From contig NC_031475.1 in the NCBI RefSeq assembly GCF_000006565.2, positions 4,759,601-4,823,600 of the forward strand: a DNA stretch of 64,000 nucleotides. The letters run 5' to 3'. A program made the position numbers and the translations under genes. Shown here piece by piece: positions 54,472-64,000 of this stretch (position 1 is the first letter of the stretch; the number at the start of each line of letters is the position of its first letter). This DNA comes from Toxoplasma gondii ME49. Lineage: Eukaryota; Apicomplexa; Conoidasida; Eucoccidiorida; Sarcocystidae. The notes below the pieces were generated by a model. It saw only the letters and a list, made by a program, of their open reading frames with translations. It made no database searches and was not told where the DNA came from.

Positions 54472-55963
54472 CTACGAAGCTGGTGCTTCGGCCGCGCGAC
54501 ATCCGGTGGCTGGATCAGACTGCGAGTGCAGTAGAGAATTTGCGATTTCTACACGTCTTGTAGTTTTTTCGATGGCTGTAGTACTACTGTGCGTTTCCAT
54601 ACAGGTTTTGTTGAGCAACTGTTGTGCAACCAGGTGCCCAAGTCCACTGCTATCACTGTCTGGTGAACTTGAAGGGGTAGTGTTGTTCCATTTTTTTTTG
54701 GCGAATACACGGAAGATTTCACTCGCTTCCCGTTCCAGTCGATACAGAACTCCGGCCACAGAGAAAGACAGCTCTTTCTCTGCGATACGAACCTTTTCAC
54801 CGTGGATGAAGATGCGTGAGTCCGGGAAGCCGGGAAACAGCGCAAAGGTATCAACGTCCAGGCGAACGAAATGTCGGCGCTTACGCAAGCCTCCGACTGA
54901 AACAGGGCCCGGACAAGGCGGCCGGCCAGCCGGTGGCACTTCGTCACCGCCTGTTTGCTTCACCAGCTGTTCCCCAGCTGGACGGACCACGCCACGGACT
55001 TTGCGGCGTTTGAGGCATCTTCCTAGTCGGTGACAGCGCTTGCAACGTTTTCGCTTCGAAACGACTTCAGGAAAAACGCCTTTTCCAACAGGGCAACTTT
55101 CGTTGATGCGACTCGTGAATCCGCAGGGCGTTTCTCACCGCCGGGAGCTGCAGCTCTGGGTTGTCTTGTAGCAGCACGCACAGCTGTTTGCGCCGCCGTC
55201 ACCCAGACTCATCAGCAAACCGTTGTCGATTCGCTCTGTCGAGTCGAACACTCGGGACAGCAACTTTTGTCCTTCCCTCTCTGACTGAGGAAGGCGCTTG
55301 GAGTTTTCCAGTTTTTCGTCACTCTGGCACTTCTTTTCCAAACTGGAGTAACGCGCGTTGACGTGTCAACTCTACATGTCTTTCGTCAGCTCGCTCGTGA
55401 CCCTGTAGGAATCAACCGGGTGTCAAGCAAACCCTTCGCATGGCTGGGACTCTTTTCAGCTAGTGGACATTTCAGCGACCCTCTGGGTGGTCGTCGTGTC
55501 GAGTTACGTTCTTTCCACGTGTCCGCTGTTCCTTCCGCCCTTTCTTCGTGACTTTCCTTTCGATACAGGCCCTCACGGACGACGCTGTTTCGATTTCAAC
55601 ACCCGACTCGCCGTGCCTGTCCAACGCGAGGCGTTGAGTTCCAGCCTCTTGTTGATGTGTCTGACTGGCGGAAGCAAACCTTCTTCTGTGTTTCGTAAAA
55701 GAATCATAACGCGAACGAGTACGCGCGTACAAGTTGCTGCGTTCCGACTTCCCGTCTGATACACATAGTGCCTGCAACTTTTTTCGGCCCCAGTACACGG
55801 TGGACAGCCGCGCGAAAGACGAGGCGCCGCTCGATCAGCAAGAATTAGACTCCTTTTCCCCGCGTCCTGTATCCGTCGATCCCCCTTCCACTCTAGGCTT
55901 CTGCGCCTTGAACTCGTGAATTGACGCAACTTCCAGGAACCCTGAGAGTTCGCTGTGTTCCAT
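54472..55963 (-). CDS. Unidentified multi-exon protein (candidate gene)
   Basis: Not recognised. Supported minus-strand exons: 55771-55577 (strong AG acceptor after GAAAAAAGTTGC, donor GTGAGG), 55342-55203 (SRVFDSTERIDNGLLMSLG, donor GTGACG) and 55022-54472 ending in TGA. The last two join in phase. The third contains RHFVRLDVDTFALFPGF, SRIFIHGEKVRIAEKELSF and AGVLYRLEREASEIFRVFA, which reads like a folded beta-rich domain, then a Ser-rich tail. A likely first exon starts with ATG at 55963 (MEHSELSGFLE). The joins between 55963 and 55577 and between 55577 and 55342 are not settled: exon 2 ends in phase 0 while exon 3 needs two carried bases, so an exon is missing or misplaced. The putative start lies about 110 bases from the divergent plus-strand gene, suggesting a shared promoter. 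Confidence 0.45.
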
Positions 55964-56073
55964 AAGCAACTCCCGTCCAAACCACTGCGTCTGCAAAAAG
56001 CCCAGTTCCCTTTCTCGTGTTCCAGCTCGCGTTTCCTGTCTGCGCTCCCTCCAGGAAGCTGGATGCGACAGCC
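55964..56073. promoter_or_regulatory. Possible compact bidirectional promoter
   Basis: Only 110 bases separate the proposed ATG of the minus-strand gene (55963) from the ATG of the plus-strand gene (56074). If both starts are right this must hold core promoter or 5' leader of both. Alternatively one or both genes have upstream non-coding exons overlapping the other. Confidence 0.25.
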
Positions 56074-59000
56074 ATGATGCCGGCAAGCGAAGTTTGCCAG
56101 ACGCCCTCGGGCGCGACTCTTCGGCCACTCGGAACGCAGCCAACAGCGACGAAGTCCTTTGAAACTCAGACGCAGGCGGCGACTCCGGCATTTTTTCCTC
56201 CGGCCATGCCCGTGGCTCCCGGAACGAATGGAGTTCTTGGAGGCCCGTGGGCAGGCCAGGCCATGTTCCCGCAGATGCCGTGCATGCCTGCCGGGCCTCT
56301 CGGTCCATTTACGCAAATCAATCTCCCCGAAGGCGTAGACATCTCTCAGATGCACTCGATGAAGGAAACCATCATTAACGAGGCGCCACCCTCTGAAGAG
56401 TTGCCCGTCCTGTACAGCCACTCGATGGAGATGCAGGGAGTGGTGCCGTCGGGGCCTCTCGTCCCCACGAATGTCCGACCCCCGCAAAACATAGTTGCCG
56501 CCGGTAAGAATGAATTAGGGATTCGAACCGTGGTTGGCGTGGAATAACTGGATATCACAGTGAAATCCATCCCTTCCAGATCTCTGTCACGCACTCCACT
56601 CACTGACTCAGGGTGTACACAATTGCAGGGCAGAGACTCCTACCCAAAGTGAATCTCGTGGTATAGATACATCTTTTACAGTTCTTCAGTGGTATGGGCA
56701 AACTCCTCGAAAGTCTTCGCGATCCTCTCTTCCCCGTCTTGAGGCGCAAATGCTTCGCAGATTCCAGAAAGCGTCCCGACTTCGTGGGAGCTCGACTCTC
56801 AGATAGTCATCTTAGATTAGTGTGGGATAACAGCATTACGAGCCAATCGGCAGTGTCCAAGCTTGTCTTCGCTATCTACAGACGAATTCGCGAACAACCT
56901 TCACTCTGCCCATGCCCAACGCCCCTTGTTTTCACGCGCGTTTCCTCCCGGAAAAAGACTCAGCTGTGCATGCGTGGAATGCTTGTCTTTTCGATTGTCC
57001 GCTTCAGGTTTGGGCCCCGCAGAAGTCCCCCACATGCTCACGGGTTCCCCTTTCTTCCACGCAGCGCCGTCCGCTCCCCAGTGCCCGCTGCTCAGCCCCG
57101 AGGCGCCTACCCTCGCGTACCTCCAGCCGATTGTCCAGCAGAAGCATATGCAGAAGCTTTTGGAAGAGCAGAACAGGCAAAACTCGACCTTCGTGACTCC
57201 CCAACAGGAGATCCAGCGCGTCATGAACGTCGAGGCTCAGAAGCAAGCCAACGGCGTACGGATGATGCAGAATCGAGTCCTCGCTCAGGAACCCACAGAG
57301 GGCTTCGGAGTCATCACAGTCCCTGACGGAAATGGTGTGTTCCGAGCGGGAAAGAGCCAAGTGTAGCCGGCCAGGAGAGTAGCCGACCACGTAGCGTTTC
57401 ACGTATTTGTTTTCTTTTCCTAGAAATGTTCTCTGAAATTGCAAGGACGCAGACTGATTGGAGCTTGACCTATCGGTTGTTTTTATCTCTCTCTCACTTC
57501 ACTATCGCGATCCACCTGAACATGTCAGTGTACTGGGACCGACGGATTCCTTCTGACGGCAGCGATCTCTGTTGATGTCAGCTCTTCTATTTCATCGGGG
57601 TGGAAAAACGAATTAACATGAGGCCTGAGTAGACAAGCCACCGAACTGGTGATAGCTTCCGAGTAAAGGACAGTCGTGCCGAATCTGGATGCTCTGTGCA
57701 GCTACGGCCTTTATGTTCGTAACATCGACTTGTACGAAAGTTATGGTAACTACTTCGTTTCCTTCTGCGTCGGGGGTTCGGAAAAAGTGATTGTGAGACG
57801 CAACGTGCATGCAGGAGAGAGAAGGCACTGCTGTTCGTGCATTTGCGCTACTCTGTTGTCTGCTGTGCGTGCATGCGTCCCAGCGGAGAAGTACAACCAA
57901 ATGATGAAGCAAATGAAGCAGACGCTCGAGGCAACCGGACAGATGACAGGCTCCATTCCAAAGGGCATTCGCCTTTACGAGATGGTATGCATGCGCCTCG
58001 GGGTGCTAAGTCTGCATTCACTCTTTACTTTCGGCTTGCTAGTTGCACTGGTCGTTGTCATTCAAAGGACTGCAGCGAGCACTCGAGCCGCCCACGCCCA
58101 GAATCTCTCTAAGGCTGCGAGGCGTCTCACGCAGCTTGGTGAATGCGAAATTCTCTCTCAGCTTAAACTCTTGACAAATATGAAAAACAGTACACATGCA
58201 TCCGCATAGGTTTCTCAGTCGGTTCTTCAACTCTGCCAAAAGCCCATACAGATTCCAACTAGACTTATCAAAGCGCGAACTTTCTTTCGATAGTCAGAAA
58301 AAAGAATGTCGCCTTTTCCCCCTAAGAATGTAAATATGTATTTTTATAAATGTGTAGGTGTATATATATATATATATATATTTGTATTGTTCTGTAGAAA
58401 TGTACGAACACAGACATGTGGTTATGTAGATATACTTCTCGCTACATCTACGCATATAATTTTACGTGTAGATCTCCACATTTACAAAAGACATACATGT
58501 AGAAAAATACAAGTCTTCACAGTTCCATAGCGACGCGTGCTGGCATCGAGGTCCCTGTCAAAGTGGATCGATATCTCTGGAGTGTCAACATGCGTGGAGA
58601 ACGGTTTTCCTTGTGACTCGTTTTTCTCCAGCTTCAGAACAACTTGCCGACGTGCATGTCGGACTTTATCACTTCGCGTAATCGGCACGCAGAAGACGCG
58701 ATCAAACTTTGCCGCCACTGGAGAGGTTTGGAGCCTCTTGCTGAAAAGAAAGAAGCCGCGAAGACAGAGGAAGCCACCGAGGCGGGAGCTGAGAAGGAGC
58801 ACGAACGCGCTGATTCGGCAACCACCATTCGCGACTCCTCCGTGGCTGCGTCTCAGGCGAGTGTGGAGAACTTCGAGAAACTTTCAGTGAAAGACTTGTG
58901 CGTCGTCGCTGCGCCACACCCTTCGGTTGTGCGCCAACTTCGCTGCGAGCAGAGTCTCCAGCAAACAGAGACTGTGGCTGCTTCTCAGCCACAGAACTCT

Positions 59001-61202
59001 CCCGAGACCCATGCTGCAGGTAAACAAATTCGGGAACTATGGTGTGTCTTTTTGCCGAGCTATACAGGTCTTGGTTGCGGATCACCTGCACAGAGGCAGT
59101 ATCTGTTTTCGCCGTGGAAACTGCACAACAATATCCTATGTGCTACACTGCTTCGTCTCGAGTTGAGGAAGGCCCTACGTAGGCCTCGCTGACTAATCGA
59201 GCTGGGTGACACGAGTCTGGATCGCGGAATGAATTTGCCGTACAAATTCGACGCTAACCTCCCGACTACACATCGTTTTTCTTCAAAACATTCTTTCTCA
59301 CTGTACTCTCGTTCAGGGCCAATACGTGGGTAGCATAGAAACCGCGCTCAAAGAAAAAAGGGAAAGCCACACGATAGAGGACGACTGCTCTCCCGTCATT
59401 GGGAGAGTGAGGAGGAAAAGTAAACAACACAAGTGTGTGTGCTGCCTGGCCTGTGCAGATATATAACACAGTATTGTTGAATTTGAAATGGCGGTCAATT
59501 TTTTCCGGAACTTTCGCATATTTTTTCAAAAGAGAGCTGGTCCACGTGCATCTGGACGCGATAGGGTGCCATAGAATTCTACTTTCCTTCTTCCTCTTTG
59601 TTTTTGCATTCCGTTCAACTGTTGTCGCAGGAGGTAACTCAGTGTTGCCCCGTTTTGTTTGCTCGAGGTTTTGTCTTCTCGCCACTGCAAGAACACAGAG
59701 TGAATGTCCAAGGTCCTTGTTCACGGCCTACCTCCTCACCCTTTTTTTAGACAAGTTTTTCCGCCTTGCTTCCTCCCCTTAGGCACTGAGGTGCAAGGAG
59801 ACAGCCAGGTGCCTCTGGAGCGCCTGCTGCATGCGCAGAATCAGAAAATCAGCTACTTGGAGCAGTTGCTGGAACAGCAGCGAGTCTCGCAGTTCTACGC
59901 GGGCTACGAAAGCGCATGCTCGGAGTTCTCTGCCTACCAGGGCACACGCAGCAGCTCTGCTTATTCCGGTTCGAATCTGGATACCCGTAGCTTCTCGGAG
60001 AACGGGCAGGACGTTGAAGAGAAGTCAAGAGAGAGAGCAGTCGGAGCTGGGAGAGTTCCAAATGCGCGATACAGCAAGGGAGCGTCTGTCAAGAGCGCCA
60101 CCCGAGCGTTCCGCGAAGACAGCGCAGGCGCGGCAAACGGCAAGGTACGAAGCGGCTGTGACTGAAAGTCTGGAAAAGTGGAGGCACGGCGGAGGAGACG
60201 CACAGGTCACTGAGAGGTCGTGCTAACGCAGTAGAGCTTGAAGTCGGCAAAGAAAGAAACGATCTCGCGATCGAAGCCAGCAGGAGTTCATTCGTTGGAG
60301 AGAAGCGGACGGACGCCAGTGAGGCAAGAAGCAGGCAAATCTCTCGAGGGGGCTTCTGTCGTATAGTAAAGATGCAAGAGGCTAGGTTCCATGTGCTGAG
60401 GCGAAAGATCTATAACAAACACGGAGGAAACACTCCGTGCATGTACAGGAAAAGAACTTGCTGAGAGACTGTGTCTCTGAAGTGACGGTGCCGCTGAAAC
60501 TCGAAAATTGACCTGCCGTCGTCCATCTCCTCTTCGACTCTCTGGTCTCTGAAGGTCTGCACATGTCGCTGTGCTGCCGTGCTTGCGTTTCACCCTGAAG
60601 CAAAAGCAATGCAGAAGCGGGGACTTCTGTGCAGCGATAACATTCGATTGATCACTGGACGGTTTGCAGCAGGCTACTGAAGAAGAAGAAAGTGTGTTGG
60701 GATCATTGCGTCTTTGATCCGAAAGGTAGCTTCGAGTTGAAGCTCGCGCGCGTCTGTTTGTCAGACAGGTGTCTCTCACCCATGTGCGAATTTGGGGATT
60801 TCCGTGAACTTCTCTTCCGACGAAGAAACTTGACAGGACTCCTGAAAGTCCGCGCTGCAGAGTCTCAGGACCCGATATGAACGGTATACGAGCATTCCGA
60901 ACTTTTCGCGTTCTTTTCTTCGCTGCTTGCAGGAAGTTGATCTGGACGAAGTCCTTCGGCGGTTCGTCGAGGCGCGATCTGCTGTGCCTCTCAGCCGCTG
61001 TCTGCGCCGCGTTCAGCGAGGAGTTTACATCTTGGGAGACTTGAAAGTTCTCGTGAAGAAGTCGCACAACGGCGAGATTCTCTGCATGGCGCAACATGAC
61101 GTGTCTCGACAACGCAGCTCTCTCGGAGAGAACGGAAAGAAATTCATTTCCCTCGAACGCTTCTGGACGCAAATGTGCAAGCACCTAGAGACTGCTCAGT
61201 AG
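56074..61202 (+). CDS. Uncharacterised 625-residue protein with coiled-coil and C-terminal domain
   Basis: Six exons, all joining in phase: 56074-56503 (donor GTAAGA), 57008-57334, 57884-57984 (GTATGC), 58632-59019 (GTAAAC), 59783-60144 (GTACGA), 60933-61202 ending in TAG. Residues 1-145 are Pro/Met/Gly-rich (PAMPVAPGTNG, FTQINLPEGVDISQM). About 175-285 is Gln-rich and helical (QPIVQQKHMQKLLEEQNRQ; QMMKQMKQTLEATGQM). Exon 4 has an Ala/Glu-rich charged linker. Exon 5 has a short coiled coil (LLHAQNQKISYLEQLLEQQR) followed by a Ser-rich stretch. The last 90 residues (EVDLDEVLRRFVEARS...RGVYILGDLKVLVKKSH...FWTQMCKHLE) look like a compact domain; a faint likeness to the microtubule-binding GAS2-related fold is only a guess. 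If the GTGTGT donor at 57335 is not used, translation stops at 57366 and makes a shorter protein of about 262 aa. A cytoskeletal role is possible but unproven. Confidence 0.6.
58361..58382. repeat. (TA)n microsatellite
   Basis: Eleven TA units in the third intron of the 56-61 kb gene. Confidence 0.9.
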
Positions 61203-62664
61203 AAAAATATGCAGGCTGCAGCGAGAGAGACGAGAGAATGAGATATGAAAGAAGAGAGCCGAACCGGGACAAACGAGGACCGCGTTTTGACACTCCGAGA
61301 GAAAGAAGACAAACGGAGATAACTGTGGCTGCGTCCTTGTCATCGGGGAAGACCACCCGACAGCAGAGGGGGTGGGAGACTCCAGAGTTTGAGAGGTGGA
61401 CAAGCCAGAGACTTCTGCGAGTCATCTGAAACTCACATTCGTTAAACCATCTGGAGGTGAAAAACAGAAACTCCTGCTCTACAGTCCTCGAGTACCAGTT
61501 CAGCTCTCTGCACAGATGAAGAGTATTTGCTACTTCAGAGACAGCGAGAGTTGACAAAGAAGCGCGACGCACGCATCTAGTCAAAATGCTCGGAGACAAA
61601 CGAATCTCCTTCAACTCTCACATGTCGAACTGGTCGGATGCTTAGGATCAACCGAAGGAGAAGCGAACTCCTCAGTGTGTCTGTGCCTTTTGAAAATCCA
61701 GGGATTTTGAATCTTTCGGGGAGGTTTTACGCGACTTCGTACGAATCCTTTTTCTCAATTCTTCACTTGAAAAATGTATCTCTTCGCTCGTTGTGTTTTT
61801 ACAAGGAACGTCACAAGCATGTGGACGTGTGGAGAGGGTCGGAAACGTGGTGAACAGCTTCTGTACTGCCGAATTTTTTCCAAGATTCGGTGTGATCTTC
61901 TTTTCTCGGTAGGGACTGGGTGCTCTCAATTTTCGTTGTGTGTTCGTTGTTTTCGCTGGCTGTTCCTGTCCGAAAAACAGTTTTGCGTGTTTCCCTTCTC
62001 GACCTCTTGGTCAGCTGTTTTAAGCTGCCGCGTTTTCCTGAGGATTCCGATCCGCTCCTCGCCAACTGACCCAAACAGGAAACCCATTTCGCGCCGAACG
62101 CATGCAGTCACTGTGTTTTCCTAAATTCTTTTATCGGCCCAGAGCCAAGCACAAGCGAAGGCGCGCCGTGACAGAAAGACGCAGTTTCAACGAAACCGCA
62201 GCGGCGCTCTCGGACTCAAGTTCCAGGTTGCTTGCCGTGAGCGAGCTCAGTGCGTCAAGGAAAGGGATTTCCGTATGTAGTTGAAGATTTAAGACATGCC
62301 ATCTTGACGTCAAGTTCACTCGGATAACCTTTCTTTTGTCGGTCTGCACGGAATCCTTTAATCTGCCTATGTTAACGGGACTGTGCATTCGGTGAAGTGG
62401 TCGTTTCCCAGATCCTTCATGAGGGTCTGTCTGCCGCTAACCTGAAAACAGTCTGATCAGCATTCATACAAATACAGATTCGCATGTGTATATCTGCACG
62501 CAAATTCATGGCCGTTGAATCCGATTGATGCAACACTTTCGCAATATTTCCCCGTGGCCCTGATCTGTGTTTGACGTTCGGCTGCTGATGTACAGTCCTC
62601 CCAGAGAAAATATTCTCTATCGCAGATGCGGACTAGTATACAGCCCTCTCAGAGGTAATCTTCT
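61203..62664. other. Intergenic, about 1.5 kb
   Basis: Downstream of the 56-61 kb gene. Contains T-rich sequence at 61.7-62.1 kb and an imperfect 49-bp tandem pair at its right end. No coding region supported. Confidence 0.4.
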
Positions 62665-62686
62665 CTATTGCAGGTGGGGATTAATG
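62591..62686. repeat. Imperfect 49-bp tandem duplication
   Basis: TACAGTCCTCCCAGAG...ATTCTCTATCGCAG at 62591 recurs as TACAGCCCTCTCAGAG...CTTCTCTATTGCAG at 62640. Both copies end in a sequence resembling a 3' splice acceptor (TTCTCTATYGCAG), so the duplication doubled a potential acceptor site. Confidence 0.8.
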
Positions 62687-62877
62687 CCTCTCTTTTGTTG
62701 AAGTCCATGCTGGACCCGTGGGTTTGAACGCAAGAACTGGATTGAAAGCCGAGAGAACTGTGCTGCCATCATCAGGTTTTCACGACTGTGCTGCGTCCGC
62801 GCCTCCGTGGAAACGACACCACTGGTCTCGTCTTCAGCAAGTCCGGGCAGAATCGTTCGTGCCCAGAAGTTCGGCAT
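62665..62877 (-). CDS. Possible small protein of 70 residues
   Basis: A complete ATG-to-stop frame with protein-like composition (PNFWARTILPGLAEDE, then ENLMMAAQFSRLSIQFL, then a basic Gln-rich end). The N-terminal half could be amphipathic. No homology recognised; it may be an exon of a larger gene or a chance frame. Confidence 0.22.
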   Translation of the reverse strand: MPNFWARTILPGLAEDETSGVVSTEARTQHSRENLMMAAQFSRLSIQFLRSNPRVQHGLQQKRGINPHLQ

Positions 62878-64000
62878 CCTCTTTTATTCCCCAGTTGACA
62901 CTACGGGTCATAGTTTTCTTTCTTGGGGTGTCGTCTTCGCAGTCGCTGCCTTGTGACTGCGCCCCAGCAGACTCTGAATCTGTTAACCGGTTACCTGTAC
63001 CTTCGAAATGGGGTTGCACTTTCACCATTTTCTTGGGAACGAAGAGTTGCTGAGAATCTTGGGAACGTTGCGTCCAAAGAGAAAGGAAAGGCTCTCTGCC
63101 GTGCGAATCTCGAGGTCATTAATTGGCTGAGACTGCGCCGCGGTAATCACCTCCTGTCCAGACCCACTCACTCCGGTTCCTTCGTTTCTCTTTCGTCGCA
63201 AAACAAAAAGCTAGAGAAACTCTCTGACAGAACACACTGGAGTGTCTGCGGCGTCTTTGTCCGGTGGGGACATGGGCGGCATGCAGCATGCCTGTTCTTG
63301 CCACAGAATTGCGTCTCTCTCACTCAAATCGCGAATACCTCTCGACGAAGCGTTTCTTACTTTCTTCAGTGCCGTGTCACCTGCTTATCTACCTCTCCCG
63401 TTATCTATATCGCTATATACATACAATCGTACATACATACATACATACGTACACAGATACAGACATAGATATATGCATATATAGAAACGACTGGACACAA
63501 CGAACATAGACATGGGGATAAATGCTTGCATATTTGCACAGATAGATAGATTGATGAATACATCTACCTCTTTATGTATTGATATGCGTGGAGGAAGCGT
63601 GCGTATGCGTAAGCTTGGTGTACGACACAGATGTTTTCTTGTTACGGATCTAAAGGTTCCTCATTCTGTTTTGTGGATGGATTTGTTTATATTGATGGGC
63701 CATGGCATTTAAAAGGGTTCACAGAATTCGCGGAATTTTGGATTTTCAAACGCTTCTCCTCTGGCGACTTGCGCGTTTACCTTGTGCTGAAGCAGCTTCT
63801 CTGCATGCGCGCTAGGTTCCCGTCCTCGGGAGGCACTTTTCTCGTCGTTTTCTGCCGTGTTTTCGCGTTTTAAAGCACATGCCAGGAAACCGGGATCGTT
63901 TTTTCTTTCGTCGAGGCATTTTAGCAGACTTCGTGGAAGTATTCGCTTTCCAGGAGCTGCCTTCCCTGTGTTCTCCTCTGCACCTTCGCTTCGCTGGTCA
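62878..64000. other. Right-hand end of the window, no gene supported
   Basis: Contains a CATA-type tetranucleotide tract at about 63431-63448, flanked by other GATA/TATA-rich sequence to 63560, then T-rich sequence up to the window edge. A gene may begin beyond 64000. Confidence 0.35.
63428..63485. repeat. (CATA)n / GATA-rich microsatellite
   Basis: About five ACAT/CATA units followed by ACAGATACAGACATAGATATATG-type sequence, non-coding. Confidence 0.85.

Noticed and set aside
63800..63960. Very basic short minus-strand frame (MPRRKKKRSR...) near the right end
   Set aside because: Only about 35 codons, with composition due to a T/C-rich plus strand. No other support.
1..64000. tRNA, rRNA, CRISPR arrays, insertion sequences, retroelements
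   Set aside because: Looked for conserved tRNA arms, long terminal repeats, transposase or reverse transcriptase motifs and regular spaced repeats. None were found.

Overview
The window looks like nuclear chromosomal DNA of a tissue-cyst-forming coccidian apicomplexan (Toxoplasma / Hammondia / Neospora type). The genes are intron-rich with GT-AG junctions that I could join in phase. Base composition is near 50% GC. Polypurine and AT microsatellites are frequent, and GCATGC-type motifs occur upstream of genes. Ciliary/IFT genes are present, which are kept in coccidia with flagellated microgametes and lost in Plasmodium. There is no Eimeria-style poly-Gln/poly-Ala load. Species assignment is inference. 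No prokaryotic features, CRISPR arrays, tRNAs, rRNAs or transposons were recognised.

Layout from left to right. 26-5347 (-): TFIIIC subunit 5 (tau95/GTF3C5 family), eight exons, with a 78-serine tract encoded by a GAA/TTC microsatellite. 6167-7265 (-): a small unidentified gene. 10412-14845 (+): B9D1, a transition-zone B9 protein. 16268-21741 (-): a protein joining ankyrin repeats to a PHAX RNA-binding domain. 23876-27373 (+): IFT56/TTC26/DYF-13. 28038-29914 (-): a CFAP119-like candidate. 30599-31253 (-): a small candidate gene. 31831-33972 (+): a membrane-anchored PDI/thioredoxin protein with a CGFC active site. 36336-46108 (+): an HflX/GTPBP6-type GTPase with a long N-terminal extension. 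46477-51300 (-): a secreted, intronless protein of more than 30 EGF-like modules with a nearly identical 792-bp tandem duplication. 54472-55963 (-): an unidentified multi-exon gene. 56074-61202 (+): an unidentified 625-residue protein. 62665-62877 (-): a possible 70-residue ORF.

Themes. Three genes in about 20 kb (B9D1, IFT56, CFAP119-like) belong to the cilium and in coccidia would serve the microgamete flagellum. Two genes are nuclear RNA machinery (TFIIIC5 and ANK-PHAX). Two are candidates for organelles or the secretory system (PDI-like protein, HflX). The EGF protein is a secreted, probably adhesive or structural, extracellular protein. Neighbouring genes mostly alternate in strand, so many ends are convergent. 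Exon structures were read by eye from splice-site consensus, reading phase and remembered family sequences. First exons and unnamed genes are the least certain.
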